Source: Gossypium raimondii (Eukaryota; Streptophyta; Magnoliopsida; Malvales; Malvaceae). From it: a DNA stretch of 64,000 nt. A program made the translations under genes and the position numbers. This document shows positions 22,435-34,123 of this stretch, piece after piece. The notes under the pieces are model-generated. The model was given only the letters and a program-made list of their open reading frames with translations, was not told where the DNA came from and searched no databases. The stretch is from NCBI RefSeq assembly GCF_025698545.1, contig NC_068567.1, positions 61,144,705 to 61,208,704 of the forward strand, given 5' to 3'. The first letter of the stretch is position 1, and each line of letters begins with the position of its first letter.

Positions 22435-25430
22435 TCAAATGCGGAGTGGACCAGTTACAGGAGTACTACCAGAATTGGCATCTTTATTATTAAGAGAGAG
22501 GTTTGCAAATTGAGAATCGAGATCTCTACTGCTAGAGCGTCGATGGGTAGATGATAGCTGCTGTTGTTGTTGCGGTTGATTTTGCTGCTGTTGATACAAG
22601 GCTCGTAGCCTACTGAGCTCCCTCTCCAATACTTCCTGCTCAACTGTATCACAGTGATTGCATAATTTAGATTTTAATCGATTAAAATAATTATTGTTAA
22701 TCACAAGACAGATCAATACTGGTCCCCTAGACACATCGGCAGTTTTCTACATAGTTATCATGCTTTCGGAATATCCAATGCATTGTCAAGGAACCCCGGC
22801 TCCAAGACACAAGGCATGGACCGCAACATCCTATTTTCCCCCTAAAAACGAAAGAAACACAAATAAATGTGGCTCAACCGTCAGTCAATACCTAGCTAGA
22901 CACCTTCCTTACTAAGTACAGCAAGATATTTCTACGTTTTATTAGTGTAACAAACAAAATCGTGACCAAAGAAACCGGCATCGTCTTGTAAAGATTTCGC
23001 TGTATGTTTTCTTCCTTCTTACCAACCATTTTAGAACATGACAAGAATCTTCACTTTGTCTTACCAACACTCTCTAACCATCTCAAACCCAAATCTCCAG
23101 TCATTTTTTTGGTCAAAGTTCCTCTCACCTATGCTAAATTTTCTTTACAAGCAACTTAATCAGCAACCTATGGATTATAAAAGGGAAAAGGTAACATTTA
23201 GTCCGTGAACTTAACAACTTTACCCAACTTGGTCCTTGAATTCCTTTTTTTGGTCAGCATTAGTCCTAAAACTTGGCAACTTTTCCCAATTTTGATCCCT
23301 GTGATGATATGGCATTCTAATATTAGGTGATGATGTGGCATAATATCAGAGTGCCGCATCATCACAGAGACCAAAACTGGGAAAAGTTGCTAAGTTCAAG
23401 AACTAAATGTTGCTTTATCCCATTATAAAATTTGAAAGGGATCTATCACCCCAATGATTCAAATACATATAGGTCCAAACTACAGACTAATTATAAAGGT
23501 AGATAAGAAGTTAATATGCAATATGTAATTCAGAAAAACAGCATAAAATCGTAGAATTAGAGTTCATAGGTTAGACACATACAATGTTTGATAGCTTTCT
23601 CCTGAGCTAAACCCTCTAAGCGTTGCTTAAGAGCTTTGTTCTCCATGCTAAGAATAAGATTCTGCTGGTTGAGAAATTCAAGCTCAGCTGAAACTTCAGA
23701 TCCTTCTGCCTGTTAATAAGAAACACATGTAGCACTTCATAGTAAAGCGTACTGTTTTGTAACTTCAAGTCAATTTTAAAACGCTTCTATTTGGATTTTG
23801 GATTAATACTTGCCTGCAAAGCTTGTACATTTCTTTCTAGCTCAGCTATGTACTGAAGTTTACGCACCCTTGACCGTTGCGCAAATTGCCTGCAATGGAC
23901 AGTAACAAAGTACTCAAATATAATACTTTCTACCAATGTAGAGCATGCGCATTGGCACAATAAACCATATATGAATTTTAATAAGAAAAATCCAAGAACC
24001 ATGCAGCAAAAAATAGATCAGAGTCGCAAGTTAATAAAAAAAAATATCAACTGAATAAACAGCAGTTGCAACTAAGTAAGAAATTTGAAGAAGAAAAAAA
24101 AAGAATGAAATTGATATGTGATTCCATTTAGAAACAAAAGAAAACATAACAATATCTACTAGTATTATCCTTTTTTTTATTTTTGTATGCAGGAGGAACC
24201 TACGAAACAGACTAAAGACAAGCACCAGCATGCTCCATAACATGATAACCAAAGGGAAACCAGAATCAAATATGTCTGTTCTGTGGCTGAAATTTTCCAG
24301 CCAAAGAACCAGAGGTACAACAAGGCCAAAAATGCATACAACTAGTAGAAAGTGAATGCAACCACAAGAAAACTCCAAGCAATGCAATCCTGCTGAGCAG
24401 CTCCAGCTAGAATCATTTCCTAATCCCATTGCAAATTAATTGACATTTGACAAGCACCTTCTCAATTTGATCATTATAAGCAAAAAATTAATTAATTACT
24501 AACAAGTTGCAATATTAGCAACAGTATAAGCAATTGCAAGCATTCCTTGAGCTCATAAAATGTAACTTGTAAAAGATATTGCTAATAGTGTGAGATTTGG
24601 ATCAAAGTATGCACATGCAGAAAGTAACAAACAGGATCACACAACCAGGAACTTTATATATTCATCATGTTGCTTCGACATAATAATTCCATAACCCCAA
24701 CAATTGGAACAATAAGATAGGCAACTCACTGCTTGGCACGTTTACTATCGCCATCACATGTAGAAGATTTAGTGTGAGAATTATCCTTTTTCTCAGAAGA
24801 AGCTTTTGCATCAGGAGGAGGAGATTCAGCAGAATCTTGTTTTTCACTTGCAGTTGAGAGAGCACCCTCTAGTTCTCGTGGTGCACATGATGATCCTAAA
24901 CTCTGAAGAAAGGTATTTTCTCTGAGAGAAGGAAGCCTGCTTGGATGAGTCATAACATTCAAAGATGAATCCCATGCTCTATTTTGCTTTACCAAGTTCA
25001 CATCACTGTAGAGAGAGGAAAGCCTAGCATCTTGAGATGCCCAAGATGGTGTGTTAATCATATTTTGATATCTGAACTCATCTTGAGCTGCATAATCTAG
25101 GTTAGGAGAATTAGATGCATCAATATATGCAAAAGAATCACTTGAAGAACGTCGATGACCTCCTCTGCGCACAGGAGTCTCTGGTTCATTAAGGAGATCG
25201 TCAAGCCAAGAAGGCTGTTCCTCCATTCGTAGGCTTTCAGAGGAAGTGCGTTGGTGATGTGTATTTCCTTCTCTAGGCTTTTGAACTGCTTTTGACCCAA
25301 TAACACTGTTGGGGACATAATCAGTATATGCTGGGGAAACAGTGGGAAATGGACTTTTCGGAGGAAGTAAAGCATGCTTTCCAGAAACCATAAAGTTCCT
25401 TATGTTTGTTGAACCCTTAGAATTTGCCAT
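22435..25430 (-). CDS. Group E-like bZIP transcription factor (bZIP34/bZIP61 type)
   Basis: Coding exons 24730-25430, 23814-23889, 23583-23709 and 22435-22643 give 370 residues. The N-terminal half is Ser/Pro-rich with the motif [17 protein letters not shown] and a [13 protein letters not shown] stretch typical of this plant bZIP group. The basic region and zipper span exons 1-3: [19 protein letters not shown], then a heptad series with [29 protein letters not shown]. The tail ([14 protein letters not shown], then [12 protein letters not shown]) is also group-typical. It is a nuclear DNA-binding dimer. The start is ATG 25430, just inside an exon whose acceptor is at 25450; a 5' leader exon ends at 26762 with GTAAG. 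The second coding intron uses a GC donor (CAG|GCAAGT, 23813-23812). The canonical Asn of the basic region is missing at the exon 1-2 join. Confidence 0.88.
23183..23421. mobile_element. MULE-type MITE in the last bZIP intron
   Basis: 239 bases with ends GGGAAAAGGTAACATTTAGT and the inverse of GGGATAAAGCAACATTTAGT, flanked by a perfect 9-bp duplication ATTATAAAA (23174-23182 and 23422-23430). The centre (ATGATGTGGCATAATATCAGAGTG) is itself palindromic. It lies in the intron between coding exons 3 and 4. Confidence 0.88.
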
Positions 25431-26950
25431 GGCCAAGAACCTCCCCTTCCTGCAGAGAGCGTAGGAGAGACAAATCACAAAATTAATTAGTCATGAAAGG
25501 AACAAAGGCAAACATGAAGGTCCCACGAAAAGGACAAAAAAAAGAAAAAGAAAACTGCAGTGACATTTTCACAAACCAAGAGACTATAAGCCCTCCATTC
25601 AACGAGGAAATCAGATCACATATTGGTATCATGTATCAAACGTACTGTTACATAACATATCAGGTACGAAACTTAAAAATATCCATGTCCTGAAGACAGA
25701 ATATGCAAAGCAGAGAAACCATGCAAAAAAGAACACCATGAATACTATTAGAAATCTCCCTATCTCCATGGAATACCCTTGTCATCAATGCCTATTTTAT
25801 TGAGTGGTAAGGAGCTCAATGCACTCCGGGTTCCGACCTGACTCGATCCCGAATTTAGTTGGGACCTAATATATCAAGCACTGGGGTCTCAAACCAAAAA
25901 ATAAAAATAAAAAATACCCTTGTCGATGTGTAAATTATATTCAGATCCTGTTCAAAAGTATTCACTGTTCTCATAGCACTGTAGCAAAGACCAATTTACC
26001 AAAAAAAAGCGTACTTTCATCAGGAAGTAAACTCTTAATTTGCACGGCCCAAAATCAATTATAAAAAGCATTAAAATAAAAACAACATATAAAGAAAAAA
26101 TATCACCACAAATGCATATCCTCCCCATTGAAATAGCCGCAGATAATACAGCAAACAGATCAAGACAATCCTCACAAAAAAACCTCTAAACATTAACAGT
26201 ATAATTCGTTGCCTTAAATGACACTCTTCAATTTATTCCAAAAAACTTGAAAAAAATTCAAAAACAAAAAACAAAATCTCTCTATATTAACTTAGAATAA
26301 CGTTTCGGGCACTATTTATAGCTTCTCATTCTGAACATTAAAAGAAAATCAATTAAATTGTGTTCTAAAATAAATATAATAATAAATGACAAATAACGTT
26401 AGCTAAAACTAAGTGAAAATCCAAATACTGAAAACTCTTGATTCTTTCGATTTTCCACGATTCCTCAGCAACCAAAAGCATCATAATATCAATATGAATA
26501 AATATGAAATTATTAAAAAAAGGAAAGAAAAGGCCTAAGAACTGAGATTAGGTATTAAAAAATGGAAATCATACAATGTAAGAGATGAACAAAAAAACTA
26601 AAAATATATATATTCGAAGATTTAGCAGAGGAAGATTGATTTCTTGAAGTTAAGAAGAAGAAAAAAGGAAAACAAAAACAAATAAAAGATTATTTTATGT
26701 TAAATATCAAAAATTACAACAACAACAACAAAAATCACAACAACAAAAATGAAGAACTTACCTTTCAGAAATTGAAGAACTGAGATTTGAAATCCAATGT
26801 TTCTAAATCGAAAGCTAATTATTTCCTACTATTTTTTTCCCTTCTTTTTAAAGTTTTTTTTCTTTCTTTTTTGAAGGCGTTTTCTCCCTTACTCTGTACT
26901 TTTATTTCTATTTCCCCCCCTCTCTCTCTCTGCGTTGAAGACTGGGAGTG
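25431..26950 (-). promoter_or_regulatory. bZIP 5' leader exon, leader intron and promoter
   Basis: Minus strand: AATTTCTGAAAG|GTAAG at 26762/26761 is a good donor and CTCTGCAG|GAAGG at 25450/25449 a good acceptor, so a leader intron of about 1.3 kb is likely. The leader exon would extend up from 26762 through the CT-rich tract (TCTCTCTCTCTC on plus near 26920). A SINE sits inside this intron at 25784-25913. Confidence 0.6.
25784..25913 (+). mobile_element. SINE in the bZIP leader intron
   Basis: About 130 bases with the head TTGAGTGGTAAGGAGCTCAA, a B-box-like GGTTCCGACCTGACTCGATC, and an A-rich tail (AAACCAAAAAATAAAAATAA). It is flanked by an exact 11-bp duplication ATACCCTTGTC (25773-25783 and 25914-25924), as expected for target-primed insertion. 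Confidence 0.75.
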
Positions 26951-26996
26951 GGAATCAGGGACTATACTAAAAAACATAAAATCTGAAACAAATTAG

Positions 26997-28173
26997 AAAA
27001 AAAGATATATTTTACATTTTACCCCCTTTAAAATACTAATATTATATACTAGCCCTGGCGAATTCTTTTAATTTTAAAATGTTTGTTAATGATTTTGTCT
27101 TTAGTTTTTACATACTTCTAAATTGTACAATTTTGGTCTAATTATGTTTTAGTCCTTATATTAAACTAAAATTTACAGTTTAGTCTTTTTTCTCTTTTGT
27201 TAACATATGTTTTACATTTTACTTTTACTATGTTATTAGTAGGTCCGAGCTTATAGCACCATTAGTTGATGACGTTAAAGTGATGAGGTATTTTTAAAAT
27301 AACCTTAAACATTTAGCTAAAATGTAAATAATTTTATCGGTTTAATAAAAAATACTGCTTTTTTCACTTCAACGACAATAACTAATGATTTTATCAATTT
27401 AGTAGTGGGTTAAATTGTGTCAAACTAAAATAGAATGATAAAATATCGAATTTAAGCATAATAAAGAGGATAAAATCATAATTAGATCATAATATTTATA
27501 TAATTATGTGATTATATAAATTATGATATTTCTTTTAACTCATCCTAATTGCTGTAATCGGGGAAGAAGCCAGATTCTTTTTCTTCAAGAGTAGATTTTT
27601 AAAAGGTCTGAATGTAATTTTATCATCGTGTTAACTTACAATTTTATAATTTATAGATAATTTATAGATAGATTAAATTAATATTTCATAATTTTGAAAC
27701 GGCCTAATTTTAGTTATAAATTTTAGGGCAAAACATAATTTTACTTTTACGTTAAGTTACAAATTTATAATATTTATTTCACCGTTTTAAGGCCAAGGTC
27801 CTTACGTACCCCCAAAATCGTTGCTGGATACGATTATGGCATTTTATTAATTTGTTGTATAAGAAAAGATGTTATTATATTTTATACCCTTAAGTCACAA
27901 TTTAGCCTCTAAAATTTCTATTGTCTCGCAATGGTATTTAAATTGTTATTTTCGTCTTAGTTTACTTTTTTAAAATATTACCAATAAAAACGTGACATAT
28001 GGTGCATTCTTATTGGATATTAAAATGAAATTACCAGTTCAATTTTCTCATAAATAATGGAATTATAAATTAATATATGGAAAAATTACACTTTGACATT
28101 TTAAAATGAAAAACAAATATTTTTAATCTTTTAAAATGATAAAATTATATTTTGATCTCTCAAAATTGTTATT
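26997..28173. other. AT-rich spacer upstream of bZIP
   Basis: No gene seen. It is built of short degenerate 'tagtcctta/aattttagtc' repeats common in this window. Confidence 0.45.
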
Positions 28174-28514
28174 TTTTAAAATATGTCATAAATTCTTATA
28201 CTTTTCATAAATTTGGAATTTAGTCCTACTTTTCAAATTTTAAAACTCAAATCTAACTATTAACAATGTTAAAATTATTTCGTTAAATTCGTGTTTCATT
28301 ATAACGTCATTTTTAATTACATTGCTATCTATTGAGTTTTTTTTTTTAATTTCAAAAGGTCATGTCAACAAATTTTAACAAAAAACTATCAGTGTTAACA
28401 ATTGGACTCGAATTTTAAAATCTGAAATGTAGAGGGACCAAATTTTTAAAAATAAAAGTATAAGAACCGAATTCCAATTTTATAAGAAGTACAGGGGCCT
28501 ATTGCATATTTTAA
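28174..28514. mobile_element. Inverted-repeat MITE, family R
   Basis: The left arm (TTAAAATATGTCATAAATTC, then TTTGGAATTTAGTCC) is the inverse of the right arm (GAACCGAATTCCAATTTTAT, then GCATATTTTAA). Degenerate relatives are at about 3518-4130, in the right duplicate at about 7838-8450, and at about 9826-10110. No certain target duplication was found. Confidence 0.65.
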
Positions 28515-28772
28515 CCTTATTTAGGGGGGTGTTCGAGAAAAAGGTTGGATTTAGTCAATAATGAGTTGGGAAGTGAGTTTATTACACGTAAAGTGAATGG
28601 GCAATGCGGTGCAACTTGTTTTTAAATCATTATTAATATATCAATGCGTGATGAAAATAAAAGTGTCACCAAAAATAAAACAAAGGAGAGATGAAAGAAA
28701 GTGCACAAAGGAAGAAAGCCAACCAAACTCCAACAACATAAAAAAAAAGCACACAAAGGGACAATAATTTTC

Positions 28773-29342
28773 GGGTAAATTCGGTGTAAGGTTACTAAAC
28801 TATTAGTAAGTTTATGTTTTAGTCATTCAACTTCAAAAAGTTATAAAATGATCATTGAATTATTCAGAAGTTTTCATTTAAGTCACTGAACTATTTGAAA
28901 GTTTTTATTCAAGTTATTGGACTGTTAAGCTTTTTTGTTAAAGCCTGGTTGGTGAGCTCCAAGCAACGATTCGATAACCAGTATAGTGAATTAGTGCCCA
29001 TCAATGAGTAGAATAACATACCTTGGATCCAAATTGATCTGACAGTTAGTGTCGGAGATTGGAGAAAAAAATTGTTTGAATTTTGGTTCCTAAACTGATG
29101 TTGTTCAAAGTTATTTCATTAAAAAAAGGTGAATTGTAGAAGAGAATAGAGAATAGAAATGAGAGCTATCGGTTGGTGCAGGCGGTGCGAATAAAAGAGG
29201 TCATATAATAACGATTGCAACAATTGAGTGACTTAAATGTAAACTTTCGAATAGTTTAATGACCATTTTGTAACTTTTTAAAGTTGGGTGACCAAAACGT
29301 AAACAAACAAATAGTTTGGTGACATTAGGAGTAGTTTATCCC
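28773..29342. mobile_element. Inverted-repeat MITE, family B
   Basis: The arms of about 140 bases are inverse copies (GGGTAAATTCGGTGTAAGGT on the left, GACATTAGGAGTAGTTTATCCC on the right), each with 'agtcactgaactatttgaaagtt'-like words, around a unique centre (about 28940-29200). There is no coding region and no clear target duplication. Confidence 0.7.
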
Positions 29343-31040
29343 AAGTACATATATTTATATCAAAAGGAAATTGCAATTTTAAATGAAAAAAAGAAAAAAA
29401 AGCTTATATTTTAAAATGAAAATACAATATTAAAAAATAAAATAAAATAAAATATTAAACCGGTTAAATCTTCTATTTTCAATTTAATTGATTTAACCGA
29501 TTCAACCAATTGATTTAATAAATTACTCGATGTAAAAATGTTAAGTACGGTAACCGTCAACTTCTTAATATAGTGATGAGATATTACGTTGTATGGCAAG
29601 AAAATTAGTTAACATACCTTCCTGGTTACAATTTCGATATTGAGTAAATTGGTTCCTTTAAAAAATTAAAGTATTTTAATCATTGTCAATTTCAAAAGTG
29701 AGGACAATTAATCAAAACGTTAATGTTTTTATGAATTGTACGTAATTTTGATTGATATAATAATAAACTTAGCCCTTAAAAATTACATATTCTATCAATC
29801 TAATCTCGATTTAATAAAATTAACCCGCAACAATTTTCATTTTTTTGTCAAATTAGTCCTGATTTAACGAATTTATCCTGCAACATTTACACGAGAATGC
29901 GTAAACTTTGAGGTACCAATCAAAATTATGTACAATTGATGGAAAAAATAACATCACAATTAATTATCGTTAGTTGCTCGCTTTCGAAATAGATATGGAT
30001 TAAATTGATCTGATTTTTTTGAGGAATTAATTTTCTCAAAATAAAAATTAAGAAGAATCGAAGAGATCTTTAGATTTAATCGAAGCCTAATATAATTACA
30101 ATATATTGGCAGGTTTCAAACAAACAAAAAAATTGCAATTTAAAAATTTCCCATAAAATTTCCATTATACCTTATAAAATTTTAAAAAATTAATTATGCC
30201 CCTCAAAAATTTAAAAGTTCTAATTAAGCCTTCCAAAAGTTTTAAAAATTTTAATTGAACCTTCCGAATTTTTAAAATTTTCTCATCAATCTTATTAATT
30301 TTTAATTAAACCCCAAATTTTAAAAATTCCTATTAAATCCCTAATTACTTTTTTATAAAATTTAAGTAAATCCCCAAAATTTACTGATGGTCCACCTACC
30401 ATTCCATTACTAGCAATTTTCCCCATGCTTTTTATTCTTTCATTGATATTTAAATATTTTATTATTTTTGGTAACCCATTCTTTAATTGATATTTCAAGC
30501 AAATAAATAAAAATAAAAAAGGTTAAAACCTTATTCTGCAACAAGTTGCAAGCCACAAGATATACTAAACTAGGGAAGAGATCTGACTCTCACTATAACT
30601 TTTTACAACCCCACTACTTGCTACTTTTCTCTTTTTAATCCATAATTTATGTTTAATATTAGGTCCATTTCAGCTATTAGACCATGTACTTTGCCTAAGT
30701 TCTAGATTTGGTATATGTACTTTAATTTAATCAATTTTAGTCCCTATACTTTTTGAATTGGTCAATTTTAGTCCCCAGACTTTTTGAATTTTGAAGTTTT
30801 AGTCCTGACCAAACAATATAATGGTTAAATTCTGCTATTATACTTAAAGTTGTAGATTTAGTGCATGTTCTTCAACTGGATCATTATTAGTTACTATATT
30901 TTTCAAATTTCAAAATTTTAGTCTTAATGCAAACGACAGTCGTTAAATCTATTGACTATTTTTTTTGTGAGTAATATTTCGTCTCATCAAAATTTGAAAA
31001 ATAGCATAACTTAGTTTAAAGAATTTAATGCCTACCAATT
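29343..31040. other. AT-rich spacer, no gene
   Basis: No gene seen. About 30170-30380 is a run of imperfect 40-base repeats (CCCTCAAAAATTTAAAAGTT-like). About 30660-30960 is another degenerate 'tttagtcc' repeat. Confidence 0.45.
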
Positions 31041-31125
31041 TAGGGGTGAGCATTCGATCGAGTCGAGTAAAAATATTTCGAGTAGTCGAGTTGACGAATT
31101 TTATTTTAGTAGCTGAACTCAATTT
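31041..31125 (+). mobile_element. Truncated hAT-type MITE end (tcgagtcgag motif)
   Basis: TAGGGGTGAGCATTCGATCG opens the same terminus and motif as the element at 12173, followed by 'tcgagtagtcgagtt'. No matching right end is found downstream, so this is a decapitated copy. Confidence 0.7.
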
Positions 31126-31676
31126 GACTAACCAGCAACACACCCCCTCAACTATTTCATATATTAAATACTCAGTCCATCTAAACTTGTTTAAAAGTTG
31201 GGTTAAGCCATCAATATCTAAAAGTTTATCCAAAATTATCGATTTTTTCAATTTGATTTAACCGATTTATGAATCAATTGATTTTATACCTCTAATCGAA
31301 CCGATTCTTTAATTGATTTTCAGTTCAGTCAATCCATCAAATAACACAATAGAGCAGAAAATACTACAGTTATCCAAAAGTAAGTAATATATGGTGGAGA
31401 CAAGAAGGCAAGCACTTTCAATACAGAAAACAACATATGGTTTGCTTGCCCTACAAACATTAAATGCCAATCTATTCATTCGTGTACAAAATTTGGTTTG
31501 TCATATGGATGGAAAAAGTGTGTAAATAAAGAGGAGAGAAAGGGAAATATGAAAACAACATTTCATCTACAGTTTCACTGTCACAAGCAATAACATTAGA
31601 AAATCGGGTTTGGTTGGTTTTGAATATATATGGACATTAACCTCATTATATGTTCTTATCATATATGTTATTTTTT

Positions 31677-31812
31677 AATATAATGTCTAGAATTACCCAT
31701 AGTCCATCTTAATCCTTAAATAGGAGAATAACGTGTTTTAGTGCACTCAGACTCATGACATCCTACATTAGCAACAATATCGATGCTAATCAAATTAAGA
31801 CTCAATCGAGAT
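31677..31812 (-). mobile_element. SINE family S, copy 2
   Basis: On the minus strand: GATTGAGTCTTAATTTGATT head, then GAGTCTGAGTGCACT in the B-box position, then CTCCTATTTAAGG and a TCTAGACATTAT tail. Its 5' end lies about 125 bases from the tRNA gene at 31938-32011. Confidence 0.55.
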
Positions 31813-31925
31813 ATAGAGTTTTGGTTTTATGTTGTTAATGAAGACATAGGTTGGAAACTAAAACAAAAACCCAAGTCCAAACAATATATTAAAAAAGCAG
31901 CAGATTTGGGCCTGGAAATAAATAA

Positions 31926-31935
31926 CCAAAAAAGT
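31926..31935 (-). terminator. Pol III terminator of tRNA-Arg
   Basis: A run of six T on the minus strand begins about three bases after the discriminator base of the tRNA gene. Confidence 0.8.
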
Positions 31936-31937
31936 AG

Positions 31938-32011
31938 CGACCACAGTGGGAGTCGAACCCACGACCTTCTGATCCGAAGTCAGACGCGCTAATCCACTGC
32001 GCTATGCGGTC
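31938..32011 (-). tRNA. tRNA-Arg (anticodon UCG)
   Basis: 74 nt, intronless. The acceptor stem GACCGCA/TGTGGTC has one G-T pair and discriminator G. The D arm is GCGC/GCGC, and the anticodon arm TCTGA/TCAGA has loop CTTCGGA, giving anticodon TCG. The T arm is GTGGG/CCCAC with loop TTCGACT. A- and B-box internal promoters are intact (TAGCGCAGTGG, GGTTCGACTCC). A T-run (TACTTTTTTGG on the minus strand, just below 31938) is a Pol III terminator. No CCA is encoded, as expected for a nuclear gene. It decodes CGN arginine codons. Confidence 0.97.
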
Positions 32012-34085
32012 TTGAATGGGTCATATGATGATCATAGATATATTTCATGGTTATACATTTTGACGTGTTTGTAGATCTACTTTGATACCCACTGTTCAAT
32101 TTGGTACATGAACTTAACAACTAAAAATATTTTTGTCCCTAAATTTAGATTCTGTTAAGATTTGATGATGTGACCAATTTTTTGAGATATAATTGGATTG
32201 ATCGGTTGAACTAATTGGACCAAGCATAGACCAGCATACTGATCAAAACAAGGGGTTGAACCAATTGAATCGGAAACTATTCGAAACTAGTAAAAATCAA
32301 AAACTGAGACAAAAACCAATAGTTAAATAGGTTGAACCAATTTAATAATTTTTTAAAAAGAATTTCTATGAAATTTTAATTATTGTTGGTCTAGCAATTA
32401 AACCGATCAAACCGATTGAATCGAGAACAATCTAGTCAATTCAGCTATTGATCCAATTATTAAAACACTATGTGACATTTTAGGATTGTATCATGTCATC
32501 ACATGAAATTTTATATAATCTTTTAAATATTTCAAGCGATGATGTGACACAATCGTAATGTGCCACGTCATCAAATTTTATACATTTTAAGTTTAAGGAC
32601 CAAAATAAATCCAATTGTCAAATTAAGGTACGTGGATAAAAAAATTATTATATTTAATAATTTAATCAAAATTTATATAATTAACCCAACTGAGTTAATT
32701 TAATAATAATGACCACCAACCAATATTTTGAGGTTCAGGGCATAGGTCGGCTGAGCTGCTCTAGCTGTAATATTTTGTTCTGCAAAGACATTGTTTTTAG
32801 TTGTAAAAATAAGCATTTATGACCATAAAAATATCTATAAGTATTTATTTTATTGTCAAAAATATGATCTCTTTATGTTTTTTTTAGGGCAAATGACCAA
32901 AAAAAGTCATTTTTTTTCAAAAATTATCGAAATGGGTCAATTATTTAATTATTTATCGGAATGGTCAATTTTCGGTGAAATTGCGTCTACGTCAGCGCGA
33001 TGTTAGGGTATGTGCCAGGAAATATAATTAATTTTAAGCATTCTATCAAAAATTAAAAGGGTAAGTCCACAAAATTACTAAAATATAAGAGTTGATAGTA
33101 GAATTTGGTCATATTTTAACAACTTATTAAATTTTGTTCAATAATTGTCTTTTATGGTATCAATTAATAAACTTTTTTGGATCATGTGGTCTGCTTTGTA
33201 ATTCTCCCCCAAAAAAGAATAATTAAATTTTGTACCTGAATTAATATTTATAATTTTATATTAATCAAGGACCTTGAGAAATTATTATTTATTAAAAAAC
33301 AAATAATAATTTCCATTCTCAGATTCTACAGAAATATGCATGCATGAGCTTTATTATTTGTTTTGCCAGATCTTCAAGGTCAAATTCTAAGAAAGGTCCT
33401 TATATTATATATTTTTGACAAATTTAGTCTTTTTCATTATAATTTAATCATTTTAGTCCTTTAATTTTTGAAACGTGTATTTTCAATCTTAAAGTCAACC
33501 TTTTCTGTTAATTTAGTCCAATAATTTGACAAAGTTAAGCAAAAAAAAAAAGGATAAAAATAGAGAAAGTAAAACAGTTAAAAAAACATAATATAAGGAC
33601 TTTCTATACAATTTTACCAAACCTCAATTATTTTTTGCCAACCAATTATATAATATATAAATAATGGATCTTCATAGCTCAAAAAGCACCCAGAACAGTT
33701 AAAAAAAAAAAAAACAGACTTTCATCCTCCCATGTGAGTAGGTTGGATTTGGTGAAGCATCAAAAAAAAGAAGGAAGATTATTAAATTTTTTTTATTAGA
33801 ATCGATTTTCAATGCAAAACGAAAGTGAGTCTGTTTGCAAATTCACAAACAACGACAAATCAATAATCATTAAACTAATTGTTCATGAACACTTCCCATG
33901 TTCTCTCTCTCTCAATCTAAATGACCATTTTAAACAAATAAAAAAAGTTTCAATTTTTCCCTTCAATCCCCATTGTTTAATCTCTTTACTACAAACCCCC
34001 ATTTCCTTGTTTCCTGGATCTTTCGTGTTTTTTTTTGCCAACTGGGTTCTTTATTTTCTCTCTAAAGCTTTCTTTTTTTATAACA
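32012..34085. other. Spacer and MLO4 promoter region
   Basis: No gene seen. About 32095-32640 has inverted 'acatgaacttaacaa'/'aaggtacgtgg' arms like the MITE in the bZIP intron, split by a nested 'ggttgaaccaattg' repeat (about 32195-32465). About 33370-33620 is an AT-rich 'agtccttatatt' repeat. From 33660 on is the MLO4 promoter and leader, with CT-rich stretches (CTCTCTCTCTC near 33905). Confidence 0.45.
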
Positions 34086-34105
34086 ATGGCGTTAACATGA
34101 AGTGA
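34086..34105 (+). promoter_or_regulatory. Two overlapping minimal uORFs in the MLO4 leader
   Basis: ATGGCGTTAACATGA (34086-34100, four codons plus stop) overlaps ATGAAGTGA (34097-34105, two codons plus stop). Both lie 19-38 bases upstream of the main ATG at 34124 and, if in the mRNA, would be met first by scanning ribosomes. Confidence 0.55.
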
Positions 34106-34123
34106 GAAAGTTAAGGTTTTTCA

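Noticed and set aside
24031-24429. 132-codon hydrophobic frame on the minus strand
   Set aside because: It lies wholly within a bZIP intron and has no recognisable family; the codons look like ordinary intron sequence.
28773-29342. Family B element as a MULE or hAT member
   Set aside because: The arms are clear but no 8- or 9-bp flanking duplication could be matched, so it was left unassigned.
31783-31992. Open frame ending in a SGSRTHDLLIRSQTR-like sequence
   Set aside because: This is the well-known spurious translation of the antisense strand of a tRNA gene.
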